In this document: one piece after another, positions 8,381-15,495 of the stretch
How positions within the stretch are numbered: the first letter of the stretch is position 1
Layout of the letters: each line of letters begins with the position of its first letter
DNA from: CAYWWM01 sp965198025
Lineage (GTDB): Bacteria > Acidobacteriota > Terriglobia > 2-12-FULL-54-10
Assembly (NCBI GenBank): GCA_965198025.1
Contig: OZ240237.1
Span: forward strand, 744,001 to 808,000
Reading direction: 5' to 3'
Length of the DNA: 64,000 bases
The notes under the pieces: generated by a model
What the model saw: the letters and a program-made list of their open reading frames with translations, nothing else
Told to the model about the DNA's origin: nothing
The model's database searches: none
Made by a program: the position numbers and the translations under genes

Positions 8381-9757
8381 CTAGGGATTCGCCTGGTCGC
8401 CTCTCAGCAGCGCCGCCTCCCGGTCCACGTCTTCTTCCCACTGTTGAATTCGGCCATACAACTCCTTGACCATCTCTGGCCGCTCTGCCGTCCGATCGGT
8501 TTTCTCCCCGACATCCTGTTCGAGATCGAAGAGCAGCATCTTGTTCTCGTCAATCAGAAGTTTCCAATTCCCGCTCCGCACGGCAAGCTGGTGCCTTCTT
8601 GGAGTCTCGATTCGCCAGAACAGCGTCCGGTCCATGATGGGCGCCTCGCCGCGGAGTATGGGCAACAGGTTCATTCCCTCCAGCCGGGCGTTCGCCGGTA
8701 TGGGAGTGTTTGTGGCTGCCAAGATCGACGCGGTCAAGTCCATCGTGATCCCCACCTGAGACGTCGTGCTTCCGGCGGGCAGCACTCCCGGCCAGCGCAG
8801 GATGGCAGGAACGCGAATTCCGCCTTCCCACAAGGTTCCTTTTCGATGGAACAGCGGCGTGTTCCGCGACAGCCACTCGCCGCCGTTGTCGTTCGTAAAG
8901 ATCACCAAAGTGTTCTGGGTGAGTCCATGGTCTTCGAGCGCCTGGAGAATCTGCCCCACGCCTTGATCCACTCGCTCCAGCATTGTTGCGTAGTCCTGGC
9001 GCGTGGCCGGAACTTCATCCTCTGGTCCCTGGAACAATGGGTTCGGCCCGGTGGTCGTCGGGTTCGGGGTCGCCGCGGCAGGACGATCCGGCCGCTGAAA
9101 GGGCCAGTGCGGGGCGTTGTAGGCAATGTCGAGGAAGAAGGGGCGGGAGGCGTTCTGCTCCAGGAAGCGCAACGAACGCTCCGTGATCAGGTCCGTCAAG
9201 TAGCCGCGTTCCTCGATGGGATTGCCGTTTTCGTACAAGTCCGCTTGCCCACTGGGCGTGACGTGCATGTAGAAGTCCGTCGAGCCGCTCAGAAATCCAA
9301 AGAAATAATCGAAACCGTGAGCGTTGGGGCTGAATTCGGGTTCCCATCCGAGGTGCCATTTGCCGATCAACGCGGTCGCGTATCCGTTGTTCTTGAGCAG
9401 TTGCGGCAGGGAACGCCCGGTAACAGGCAGCCCCGCACCTGCTTCCCGAGCCGAAGACCCGAGCGCGCGCTCGATGTTGACGCGATGCTGGTAGCGGCCC
9501 GTGATCAGTCCTGTGCGCGTCGGGGAACAGACGTCGGCGTTGGCGTAGAAGTCCGTGAACCGGACGCCCTCCCGCGCGAGCCGGTCAATGTTCGGCGTGC
9601 TAATGTCCGGCGCGCCATAGCTGCCGAAGTCGCCATACCCGGCGTCATCCGTCATGATCAGCACCACATTCGGTTTCTGCGGATTCCCGGTTGGACCTTG
9701 TGTGAATCCGGTCACGCTCAGGAGACTGAAAACGAGTAGAACGGCAAGACGGAGCAT
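8381..9757 (-). CDS. Sulfatase (arylsulfatase A type), secreted
   Basis: Formylglycine-dependent sulfatase of about 458 residues with a signal peptide (MLRLAVLLVFSLLSVTGFTQG). PNVVLIMTDDAGYGDFGSYG supplies the first calcium ligands. The maturation signature CSPTRTGLITGRYQHR has the Cys that becomes formylglycine, with the required Pro and Arg. LIGKWHLGWEPEFSPNAHGFDYFFGF and the late TLVIFTNDNGGEW metal-site segment are also present. The start is the ATG at 9757, placed by GGAGG seven bases upstream; an earlier in-frame Met at 9787 lacks this. Activation needs a formylglycine-generating enzyme encoded elsewhere. The substrate is probably an organic or polysaccharide sulfate ester. Confidence 0.92.
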   Translation of the reverse strand: MLRLAVLLVFSLLSVTGFTQGPTGNPQKPNVVLIMTDDAGYGDFGSYGAPDISTPNIDRLAREGVRFTDFYANADVCSPTRTGLITGRYQHRVNIERALGSSAREAGAGLPVTGRSLPQLLKNNGYATALIGKWHLGWEPEFSPNAHGFDYFFGFLSGSTDFYMHVTPSGQADLYENGNPIEERGYLTDLITERSLRFLEQNASRPFFLDIAYNAPHWPFQRPDRPAAATPNPTTTGPNPLFQGPEDEVPATRQDYATMLERVDQGVGQILQALEDHGLTQNTLVIFTNDNGGEWLSRNTPLFHRKGTLWEGGIRVPAILRWPGVLPAGSTTSQVGITMDLTASILAATNTPIPANARLEGMNLLPILRGEAPIMDRTLFWRIETPRRHQLAVRSGNWKLLIDENKMLLFDLEQDVGEKTDRTAERPEMVKELYGRIQQWEEDVDREAALLRGDQANP

Positions 9758-9980
9758 TTTGAATCCTCCACGAGCTGCTTTGGACAAGGCGGGGACAGAT
9801 TACAATCCTGCCGCGCTCAAGTCAATCGCCCCCCCTCGGCGGCTGATCGGGCGGCCGAACACATCTGCCTCACCTTTGCTTGTAGTATTCTTAGGGTTCC
9901 CAAGCTGCTGTCGCGTCCAGTTTCTCGAGGACGTTTCCGCATCCCGCGAGCTGGCGCGGCTTCGGAATCTGGAGAACTTC

Positions 9981-10826
9981 GTGGCGAGCGCCATTGCCGA
10001 ATCCGCCATCGTCAGCCCCGGCGCAAAGATCGCCGACACCGCCTTCATCGGACCGTTCTGCCTGATTGAGGACGGCGTCGAGATCGGCGCCGGTACGCGT
10101 CTGGATTCGCACATCGTCATCAAGCGATATACGACGCTGGGCGAGGACAATCATCTCTATCCCGGCGTCGTTCTCGGCAACGATCCCGAGGACCGCAACT
10201 TCACCGGCGAGCGGTCGTACCTGAGGATCGGCCATCGCAATATCTTTCGTGAGAACTCGAGCGTCAGCCGCGGCACCCCGCCGGAATCAACCACGCAGGT
10301 CGGCGACGACAACTACATCATGATCGGTACGCACATAGCGCACAATTGCCGCCTCGGTTCGAACATCGTCGTCTGCAACAATTGCTCGCTCGCCGGCTAC
10401 GTCGAAGTTGAGGACGGCGCATTCCTTTCGGGCGGCGTCGTCGTCCAGCAGTTCTCGAAGATCGGCCGCCTCGCGATGATCGGCGGCAACACGCGCGTTA
10501 ATCTCGATGTTCCGCCTTTCCTGCTCATCTCGGATTTTAACGCCACCGCACGCGGCCTGAATCTCGTCGGCCTTCGCCGCGCTGGATTCGGCAAGGAAAC
10601 AATTGGCTCCTTGAAACGGGTCTATCGGATTCTCTACCGCTCCGGCCTCCCGCTTGAAAGGGCTCTGGAGCGAATCGAAGGGGAAATGCCAACGCCCGAA
10701 GCCCGCCACCTGATCGAGTTCATCCGCCGTTCCAAGCGCGGCATCTGCCGTGACTCGCGCCGCGGCAGCCGCGCGTCATTGGGTGCTCGCGAGCAAGACG
10801 CCGGCGACCCTGCCAACGACCGATGA
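9981..10826 (+). CDS. lpxA: Acyl-ACP--UDP-N-acetylglucosamine O-acyltransferase
   Basis: First committed acyl transfer of lipid A synthesis, 281 residues. It is a hexapeptide-repeat beta helix from the start (AESAIVSPGAKIADTAFIGPFCLIEDG), with DNHLYPGVVLGNDPEDRNF matching the LpxA insert. GDDNYIMIGTHIAHNCRLGSN follows, where the His of IAHN is the catalytic base, then VVQQFSKIGRLAMIGGNTRVNLDVPPF. The helical C-terminus begins KETIGSLKRVYRILYRSG. I start at the GTG at 9981 because GGAG precedes it by seven bases and family homology starts there. The last 25 residues, rich in Arg and Gly, look like an unconserved extension. A convergent LpxL-like acyltransferase gene abuts the stop. Confidence 0.94.
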   Translation: MASAIAESAIVSPGAKIADTAFIGPFCLIEDGVEIGAGTRLDSHIVIKRYTTLGEDNHLYPGVVLGNDPEDRNFTGERSYLRIGHRNIFRENSSVSRGTPPESTTQVGDDNYIMIGTHIAHNCRLGSNIVVCNNCSLAGYVEVEDGAFLSGGVVVQQFSKIGRLAMIGGNTRVNLDVPPFLLISDFNATARGLNLVGLRRAGFGKETIGSLKRVYRILYRSGLPLERALERIEGEMPTPEARHLIEFIRRSKRGICRDSRRGSRASLGAREQDAGDPANDR

Positions 10827-10827
10827 C

Positions 10828-11775
10828 TTAATAGATCCCTGGCTCGCCGGGCGGCTGCGTCTTCCAGCGCCGGTGAATCCACAGCCACTGGTCCGGGTAA
10901 CGCCGGATATATCTTTCAATGACGCTTGCCATTTGCTGCGTCGCCGTTTGGATATCCTGTTCCCGGTCGTTGGTAGTTGCGAGTTCGAGCGCCGGCTCGA
11001 AGTGGATCACGTAGCGGCGCGATGCTTCTTCCCACACGCAGAACGCGGGGAGGACGGCAGCTCCGGTGTGCAACGCCACCCGCGCGATGCCAGCCGTCGC
11101 CGAAGCTGGCTTGCCGAAGAAATTGACAAACACCCCCTCTTCCAGACTCGTGTTCTGGTCAGCCAGTATGCCGACCGTTCGGTTCCGCGCCAGCGCGGCG
11201 AGGATTCCGCGAGCGGAGTCCCGCTTGTTGAGGAGTGTGTTCCCCGAAAGCGTCCGATACCGGTTGACCAGCCGGTCCAGGCGGGGATTGTCGAGCGGAC
11301 GATAGAGAATCTGGATGGGATAGCCGTACAGCGCGTGCGCAAACGCGCCCAGTTCCCACGGTCCAAGGTGCGCCGTCAGAAACAGTACGCCCCGGCCGCG
11401 TGCCATCGCCTCCTGGTAGTGTTCCAGGCTGTTGTACGTTACGATTTCACGGATATTGTCCGGAGTGAGACTGGGGAAGCGGGCACATTCGGCGAGCAGG
11501 CAGCCAAGGCTTCGATAGACCCCGCGGGTAATCGTAGCTCGTTCCGAGCGGCTCAGCTCAGGTAGCGCCAGCTGCAGATTCCGATCGGCGATTCGTCGGA
11601 ATTTCGGCGTCGCGCAGTAGAGAAGATAGGAAATGCCGGTAGCTGCTTTGACCGCCAGCGGGCGGGGCAGCGCACCCAAGAGACGCAGCAGGGCCGCCCC
11701 CGCGACGGATTCCAGCAACTCGCGCATCCGACGTTGCGTCGCCCTCCTGGCCGGATACCGGTGATGTTCCGTCAA
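10828..11775 (-). CDS. Lysophospholipid/lipid A acyltransferase, LpxL family
   Basis: Membrane-associated late acyltransferase of the LpxL/LpxM (HtrB) family, 315 residues. The N-terminal membrane segment lies near LLRLLGALPRPLAVKAATGISYLLY. The catalytic H-x4-E motif appears as FLTAHLGPWELGAF. Further family blocks are IQILYRPLDNPRLDRLV, VGILADQNTSLEEGVFVNFFG and the C-terminal YPDQWLWIHRRWK. It probably adds a secondary acyl chain to lipid A. It ends one base from the convergent lpxA stop, so three lipid A genes lie within 5.5 kb but in mixed orientations. Confidence 0.9.
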   Translation of the reverse strand: MTEHHRYPARRATQRRMRELLESVAGAALLRLLGALPRPLAVKAATGISYLLYCATPKFRRIADRNLQLALPELSRSERATITRGVYRSLGCLLAECARFPSLTPDNIREIVTYNSLEHYQEAMARGRGVLFLTAHLGPWELGAFAHALYGYPIQILYRPLDNPRLDRLVNRYRTLSGNTLLNKRDSARGILAALARNRTVGILADQNTSLEEGVFVNFFGKPASATAGIARVALHTGAAVLPAFCVWEEASRRYVIHFEPALELATTNDREQDIQTATQQMASVIERYIRRYPDQWLWIHRRWKTQPPGEPGIY

Positions 11776-11777
11776 GC

Positions 11778-13283
11778 TCAGTCGGAATCAGGAACGAGCA
11801 TCCGGATCGTGCCGTCCTGCCGGGACGTGATGAAGATTTCCCCGTCGCGGCTCTGACCGATGTGCAGGTCTGCGCGGTCGGTACTCTCGCCCAGCGTGGC
11901 CTGGATCAGCTCGTGCAGCGTGACGTACGTACGCCGTCCGCTCGCGTCCTTCGTGTAAAGCTGGATCTCTTCGACGGGCGCTACCGTCCTCGGGATCCCG
12001 TCGTCCGCCCCATTGATCGCGGCAAGGTCCGCCGCAAAGATGCGTCCCCGCTGGATGTCGCCGAAGACCAGCTTCCCGCGCAGTGCGGGTATCCGCCCGT
12101 GATAGGCGACTCCGCCTGTGATGGACCGCCCCTCGTTGTGATCGTAAATCGCCACGGGATACGTGAACTCATCCCGGATCTCCCCGTCCAGAATCGTGTC
12201 CGGAAGCGGGTAGACTTCGCGCAGCTCTGCGCCGGGCTGGTTCACCCCGTTATCCCAATATCCCTCGCGCGTCATCCAGCCGTAGTTGTTGCCTTCGCGT
12301 ACGACATTGACTTCCTCGATTTGGCTCATCCCGATGTCGAAGGCGTACATCGTCCCGTCGGTGAGATCCCAGGTGTGCCGGTGAGCGTTGCGGAAGCCGT
12401 AGGCGTAAATCTCCCCGAGCGTGTTCGGGTCACCGTCCTTGTGGAACATGTTGATCTCGGGGAGCGTGTAATCGCCGAGCCCTTTCGTCCCGCCCGTCCG
12501 GGACGGGCTCCGCGGATCGAACCGCAGAATTGCCGTGGTAACGGTGTCCAGCCGCTGCGTCTGGCTGGGATTGCTGGCATTCGGCCCGCCGCCGTTGCTG
12601 AACCCCAGATCGCTGCCGCTGGTGTAGAGGAGGCCGTAATCGGGATCGCCGGGCTCCGCAGTCGGGTTGAACCCCACAAAACCGAACGGGTGGGTCAAGT
12701 TCATGACCGGTTGGCCCACGCGAAGCAGTTCGCGCCGCGTGCCCTGGAACGCGTTGGATGCCGGATCGGTGGCGTGCCACTCCGTGATGACGTTGTGGTG
12801 GTTCACATCGGCCGCGGTGTAGCCGGGCGGAATGAAGTCGGGCTGCGCCGGATTCCCTTCCGCCACCTCGCCGTGCACGGTATAGAACAGCCCGTTCTGC
12901 GCAAAGTCCGGGTGAAAATCGAAGCCGATGAAGCCGCTCTCCAGTCGGCTGTAGTCCGCGAACGGAAAGGCGGCCCCCACGTCCGCGTACACCGACGGCG
13001 GATTGTTGCTGGTCAGCAGATACAGAAAACCGCGCGAGTCGTTGGCGAAACGCCGTCCGTCCGCGGAGTCGCGGACGAAGCTGACACGGGCAAATCCGCC
13101 TCTCCCCCGACGCTCAGGAAATCGTTCGCGGGTCTCCGGCAGGCGGGCGATTTCCTGGATCTGGACGGTCAGCCCGCGTTTGATAACTGGCTCCGGGATC
13201 GGGTTGCTGACCTGTGCCCGAATCACGCCGCTGGCCCAGATCACCACGGCCATCAACACCATTAGCTGTCTGATCTCACGCAT
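11778..13283 (-). CDS. Secreted sorbosone/glucose dehydrogenase-like PQQ beta-propeller
   Basis: Exported protein of 501 residues with a signal peptide (MREIRQLMVLMAVVIWASGVIRAQ). The body fits the glucose/sorbosone dehydrogenase beta-propeller: GFIGFDFHPDFAQNGLFYTVHGE, NHHNVITEWHATDP, ILRFDPRSP, YGFRNAHRHTWDLTDG, DIGMSQIEEVNVVREGNNYGW, and ITGGVAYHGRIPALRGKLVFGDIQRGRIF. These enzymes oxidise sugars or alcohols with PQQ in the periplasm. The ATG at 13283 follows AGGAGG by four bases; upstream in-frame codons are not protein-like. No pqq synthesis gene is nearby, and the substrate is unknown. Confidence 0.87.
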   Translation of the reverse strand: MREIRQLMVLMAVVIWASGVIRAQVSNPIPEPVIKRGLTVQIQEIARLPETRERFPERRGRGGFARVSFVRDSADGRRFANDSRGFLYLLTSNNPPSVYADVGAAFPFADYSRLESGFIGFDFHPDFAQNGLFYTVHGEVAEGNPAQPDFIPPGYTAADVNHHNVITEWHATDPASNAFQGTRRELLRVGQPVMNLTHPFGFVGFNPTAEPGDPDYGLLYTSGSDLGFSNGGGPNASNPSQTQRLDTVTTAILRFDPRSPSRTGGTKGLGDYTLPEINMFHKDGDPNTLGEIYAYGFRNAHRHTWDLTDGTMYAFDIGMSQIEEVNVVREGNNYGWMTREGYWDNGVNQPGAELREVYPLPDTILDGEIRDEFTYPVAIYDHNEGRSITGGVAYHGRIPALRGKLVFGDIQRGRIFAADLAAINGADDGIPRTVAPVEEIQLYTKDASGRRTYVTLHELIQATLGESTDRADLHIGQSRDGEIFITSRQDGTIRMLVPDSD

Positions 13284-13418
13284 AATTCCTCCTGCGCCGG
13301 TTTGGTTTCCATATTCCGCCACTGGCTGGCTGTCAGTATACAACCTTCTTTCCGCAAACTGAACCCTTCGGACTGAGCCCCCTGCTGCTGGTACCGGAAT
13401 GATTTGCCGCCTCCCGCC

Positions 13419-13457
13419 TTGACCTGTCCGGCCATCTTGTGTAACCATGACCGGACA
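13419..13457 (+). promoter_or_regulatory. Possible promoter and dyad upstream of the UbiD-family gene
   Basis: TTGACC (13419) lies 17 bases upstream of a poor -10 (TAACCA, 13442). The region contains the inverted arms TGTCCGG (13425-13431) and CCGGACA (13451-13457), which flank the -10. This geometry suits a regulated promoter, but the -10 is weak and no regulator gene is adjacent. Confidence 0.25.
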
Positions 13458-13485
13458 CCATACTCATTGAATTGGGAGGGCTGGT

Positions 13486-14970
13486 ATGGCCACAGTGGAA
13501 AGACTTGCGACCCGGAAGAATCTGCTTCCTTACGACGGACTCCGTGGTTGGATTGAGAAAGTAAGGGAAATGGGTGATCTGCGCATCGTCGAAGGAGCGG
13601 ACACCAAGACCGACATCGGCATGGCGACTGAGTTGCTCAATCACAATCCGGATGCTCCGACGGTCATCTTCGATTCGATTCCGGGCCACCAGAAAGGTTT
13701 CCGGGTCATCGTGAATCAGTTCGGCACCCCGGCGCGGATTGCCCTCACGTTCGGCCTTCCCACGGATTTGTCCAAGGGCGATCTGAGCCTCCGCATGCTC
13801 GAGATGATTGAAAACAGCGAGCCGATTGCCGCCGAGTTTGTGGAGGAAGGCCCCGTCCTAGAGAACGTCCAGATCGGCGACGACGTGAACGCCGAGATCT
13901 TCCCCTCCCCCAAGTGGCATGAGAACGATGGTGGCCGCTATATCGGAACCGGCAGCTATGACGTCACCCGCGACCCCGACACCGGCGACGTCAACCTCGG
14001 GACCTACCGGGTCATGTCCATGGACAAGAAGTCGGTTGGCTTCTACATCTCTCCGGGAAAGCACGGCCGCATCCACCGCGAGAAATACTGGGCCCGGAAC
14101 GAGGCTGTCCCGGCTCTCGTCGTCGTCGGCGGCGACCCTCTCTTGTTGCTCGCGGCCTGCACGGAGCTGCCCTACGGGGTGAGCGAGTATGACTGGGTCG
14201 GCGGCATTCGCGGCTCGGCCTGTCCGGTCATCAAAGGCCGCTTCACCGGCTTGCCCATGCCGGCCGACGCCGAAATCGTTTTCGAAGGTTTCGTGGATAA
14301 GGATGCCAAGAAAGTCGAAGGTCCATTCGGGGAGTGGGCTGGCTACTACGCCAGCGGCGCCCGCGAAGAACCCTTCTTGGACATCAAAGCTGTCTATTTC
14401 CGCAACGATCCCATCGTCTGCGGCTTCCCGCCCCAGGTCCCCCCGGACGAGCAGCAGCGCTTCCGCGCCATCCAGCGCTCGGCGCTCTTGCAGCAGGAGA
14501 TGGCCAAGGCCAGCGTGCCGGGCATCTCGCAGACTTGGTGCCATGAAGCCGGCGGCGCGCGCATGCTGGTCGCCGTCGCTATCAAGCAGCTCTATCCCGG
14601 CCATGCCCGGCAGGCGGGTCACGTCGCGGCCATGTGCCACGTCGGGGCCTATGCCGGCCGCTACATCATCGTCGTGGATGACGATATTGACGTGACCAAT
14701 CTCGAAGAGTTGATGTGGGCCGTTGCTACCCGTTCCGATCCGGCCTCCTCCATCGACATCATCCCGCGCGCCTGGTCAACGCCGCTCGACCCGCGCATCC
14801 CTCCCGAGGACAAGAAGATCGGGAAGATGATGAATTCCCGCGCCGTCATTGATGCCACCCGTCCCTGGGAATGGCGCGATCAGTTCCCGCCCGTCAATCG
14901 CCCGTCCCCGGAATTCCGTCGCAAGTCCGTCGAGAAATGGGGCTGGGTCACCGAGCGCGTCAAGAAGTGA
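13486..14970 (+). CDS. UbiD family decarboxylase
   Basis: Prenylated-FMN dependent (de)carboxylase of 494 residues, the usual UbiD length. It begins with the family pattern LRGWIEKVREMGDLRIVEG. NLGTYRVMSMDKKSVGFYISPGKHGRIHREKY matches the conserved core, and EGPFGEWAGYY holds the catalytic Glu pair with the intervening Gly. YIIVVDDDIDVTNLEELMWAVATRSDP and WRDQFPPVN close the protein. GGGAGGG lies just before the ATG. Members act on aromatic or unsaturated acids; no ubiX-like prenyltransferase is nearby, so cofactor supply is in trans. The gene ends at a strong terminator. Confidence 0.93.
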   Translation: MATVERLATRKNLLPYDGLRGWIEKVREMGDLRIVEGADTKTDIGMATELLNHNPDAPTVIFDSIPGHQKGFRVIVNQFGTPARIALTFGLPTDLSKGDLSLRMLEMIENSEPIAAEFVEEGPVLENVQIGDDVNAEIFPSPKWHENDGGRYIGTGSYDVTRDPDTGDVNLGTYRVMSMDKKSVGFYISPGKHGRIHREKYWARNEAVPALVVVGGDPLLLLAACTELPYGVSEYDWVGGIRGSACPVIKGRFTGLPMPADAEIVFEGFVDKDAKKVEGPFGEWAGYYASGAREEPFLDIKAVYFRNDPIVCGFPPQVPPDEQQRFRAIQRSALLQQEMAKASVPGISQTWCHEAGGARMLVAVAIKQLYPGHARQAGHVAAMCHVGAYAGRYIIVVDDDIDVTNLEELMWAVATRSDPASSIDIIPRAWSTPLDPRIPPEDKKIGKMMNSRAVIDATRPWEWRDQFPPVNRPSPEFRRKSVEKWGWVTERVKK

Positions 14971-15020
14971 CGCGCGACTGGAATTGGATGTAAGGGAATA
15001 CTTCGGTCAGTCTGATTGAA

Positions 15021-15051
15021 GAGCGCGGGGGGAGAACTCCCGCGCTTTTTT
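15021..15051 (+). terminator. Rho-independent terminator after the UbiD-family gene
   Basis: An eight-base GC-rich stem (AGCGCGGG at 15022-15029 with CCCGCGCT at 15039-15046) encloses a short loop and runs directly into six T residues. It sits 50 bases after the UbiD-family stop codon. Confidence 0.9.
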
Positions 15052-15495
15052 GGCAATAGTAAGGCACCCGCTCGTTTCTGCAGAGAGAACGGAACGTGCC
15101 ATCCCTTGCAGCCTTGCAGTAGTTGCTCCGCTCCAACTTCGCTGTACGCGTGACTGAATATCCCGCCGGATTCGAACTTGGTTCCGCTCGTATGCGTGTC
15201 CAGGAGCTTCGTCCCGATCGCGTGCTGATTCTCCCTCGTGGGAATTTCAAACACCGAGACAACGTTATATTGGTTCTAGGTTGCCGATTTGATCCGACCG
15301 AACGCGTTCAGCCCTAGGTCTGTCGTCGTTGCCGGCGTCTGGGCATGGAGAGACACGAATAGCAACCGGTATGCAGCAACCAACCTTGCGAGTGTCATTC
15401 CGAGCGCAGCGAGGAATCTGCTATTCGCTCTGGTATCTGAGTTCTGGCTTCTGAATTCTTTTCTCTTCGTCTCTGTGTCCTCTGTGCTTCGATGG
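15052..15495. other. Gene-poor junction between chromosome and phage cluster
   Basis: No convincing gene. The left part can be read on the minus strand as a short protein-like fragment (MFEIPTRENQHAIGTKLLD...), but it has no recognisable family and may be decayed. The right part (from about 15393) is a mosaic of dispersed repeats: one copy of the type A repeat, a stretch like TTCTGGCTTCTGAATTC, and a CTCTGTGTCCTCTGTGCTTC element reaching the end of the tail-spike gene. No attachment-site duplication or tRNA is evident. Confidence 0.5.
15394..15421. repeat. Type A dispersed repeat, short form, copy 1
   Basis: GTCATTCCGAG followed by GAGGAATCTGC with about six bases between. It has the same orientation as the other copies and lies just past the 3' end of the phage cluster. 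Confidence 0.75.

Noticed and set aside
14880..15254. Minus-strand gene overlapping the end of the UbiD-family gene
   Set aside because: It runs through the terminator hairpin and the UbiD 3' end and has no family resemblance; at most a decayed fragment near 15070-15254.
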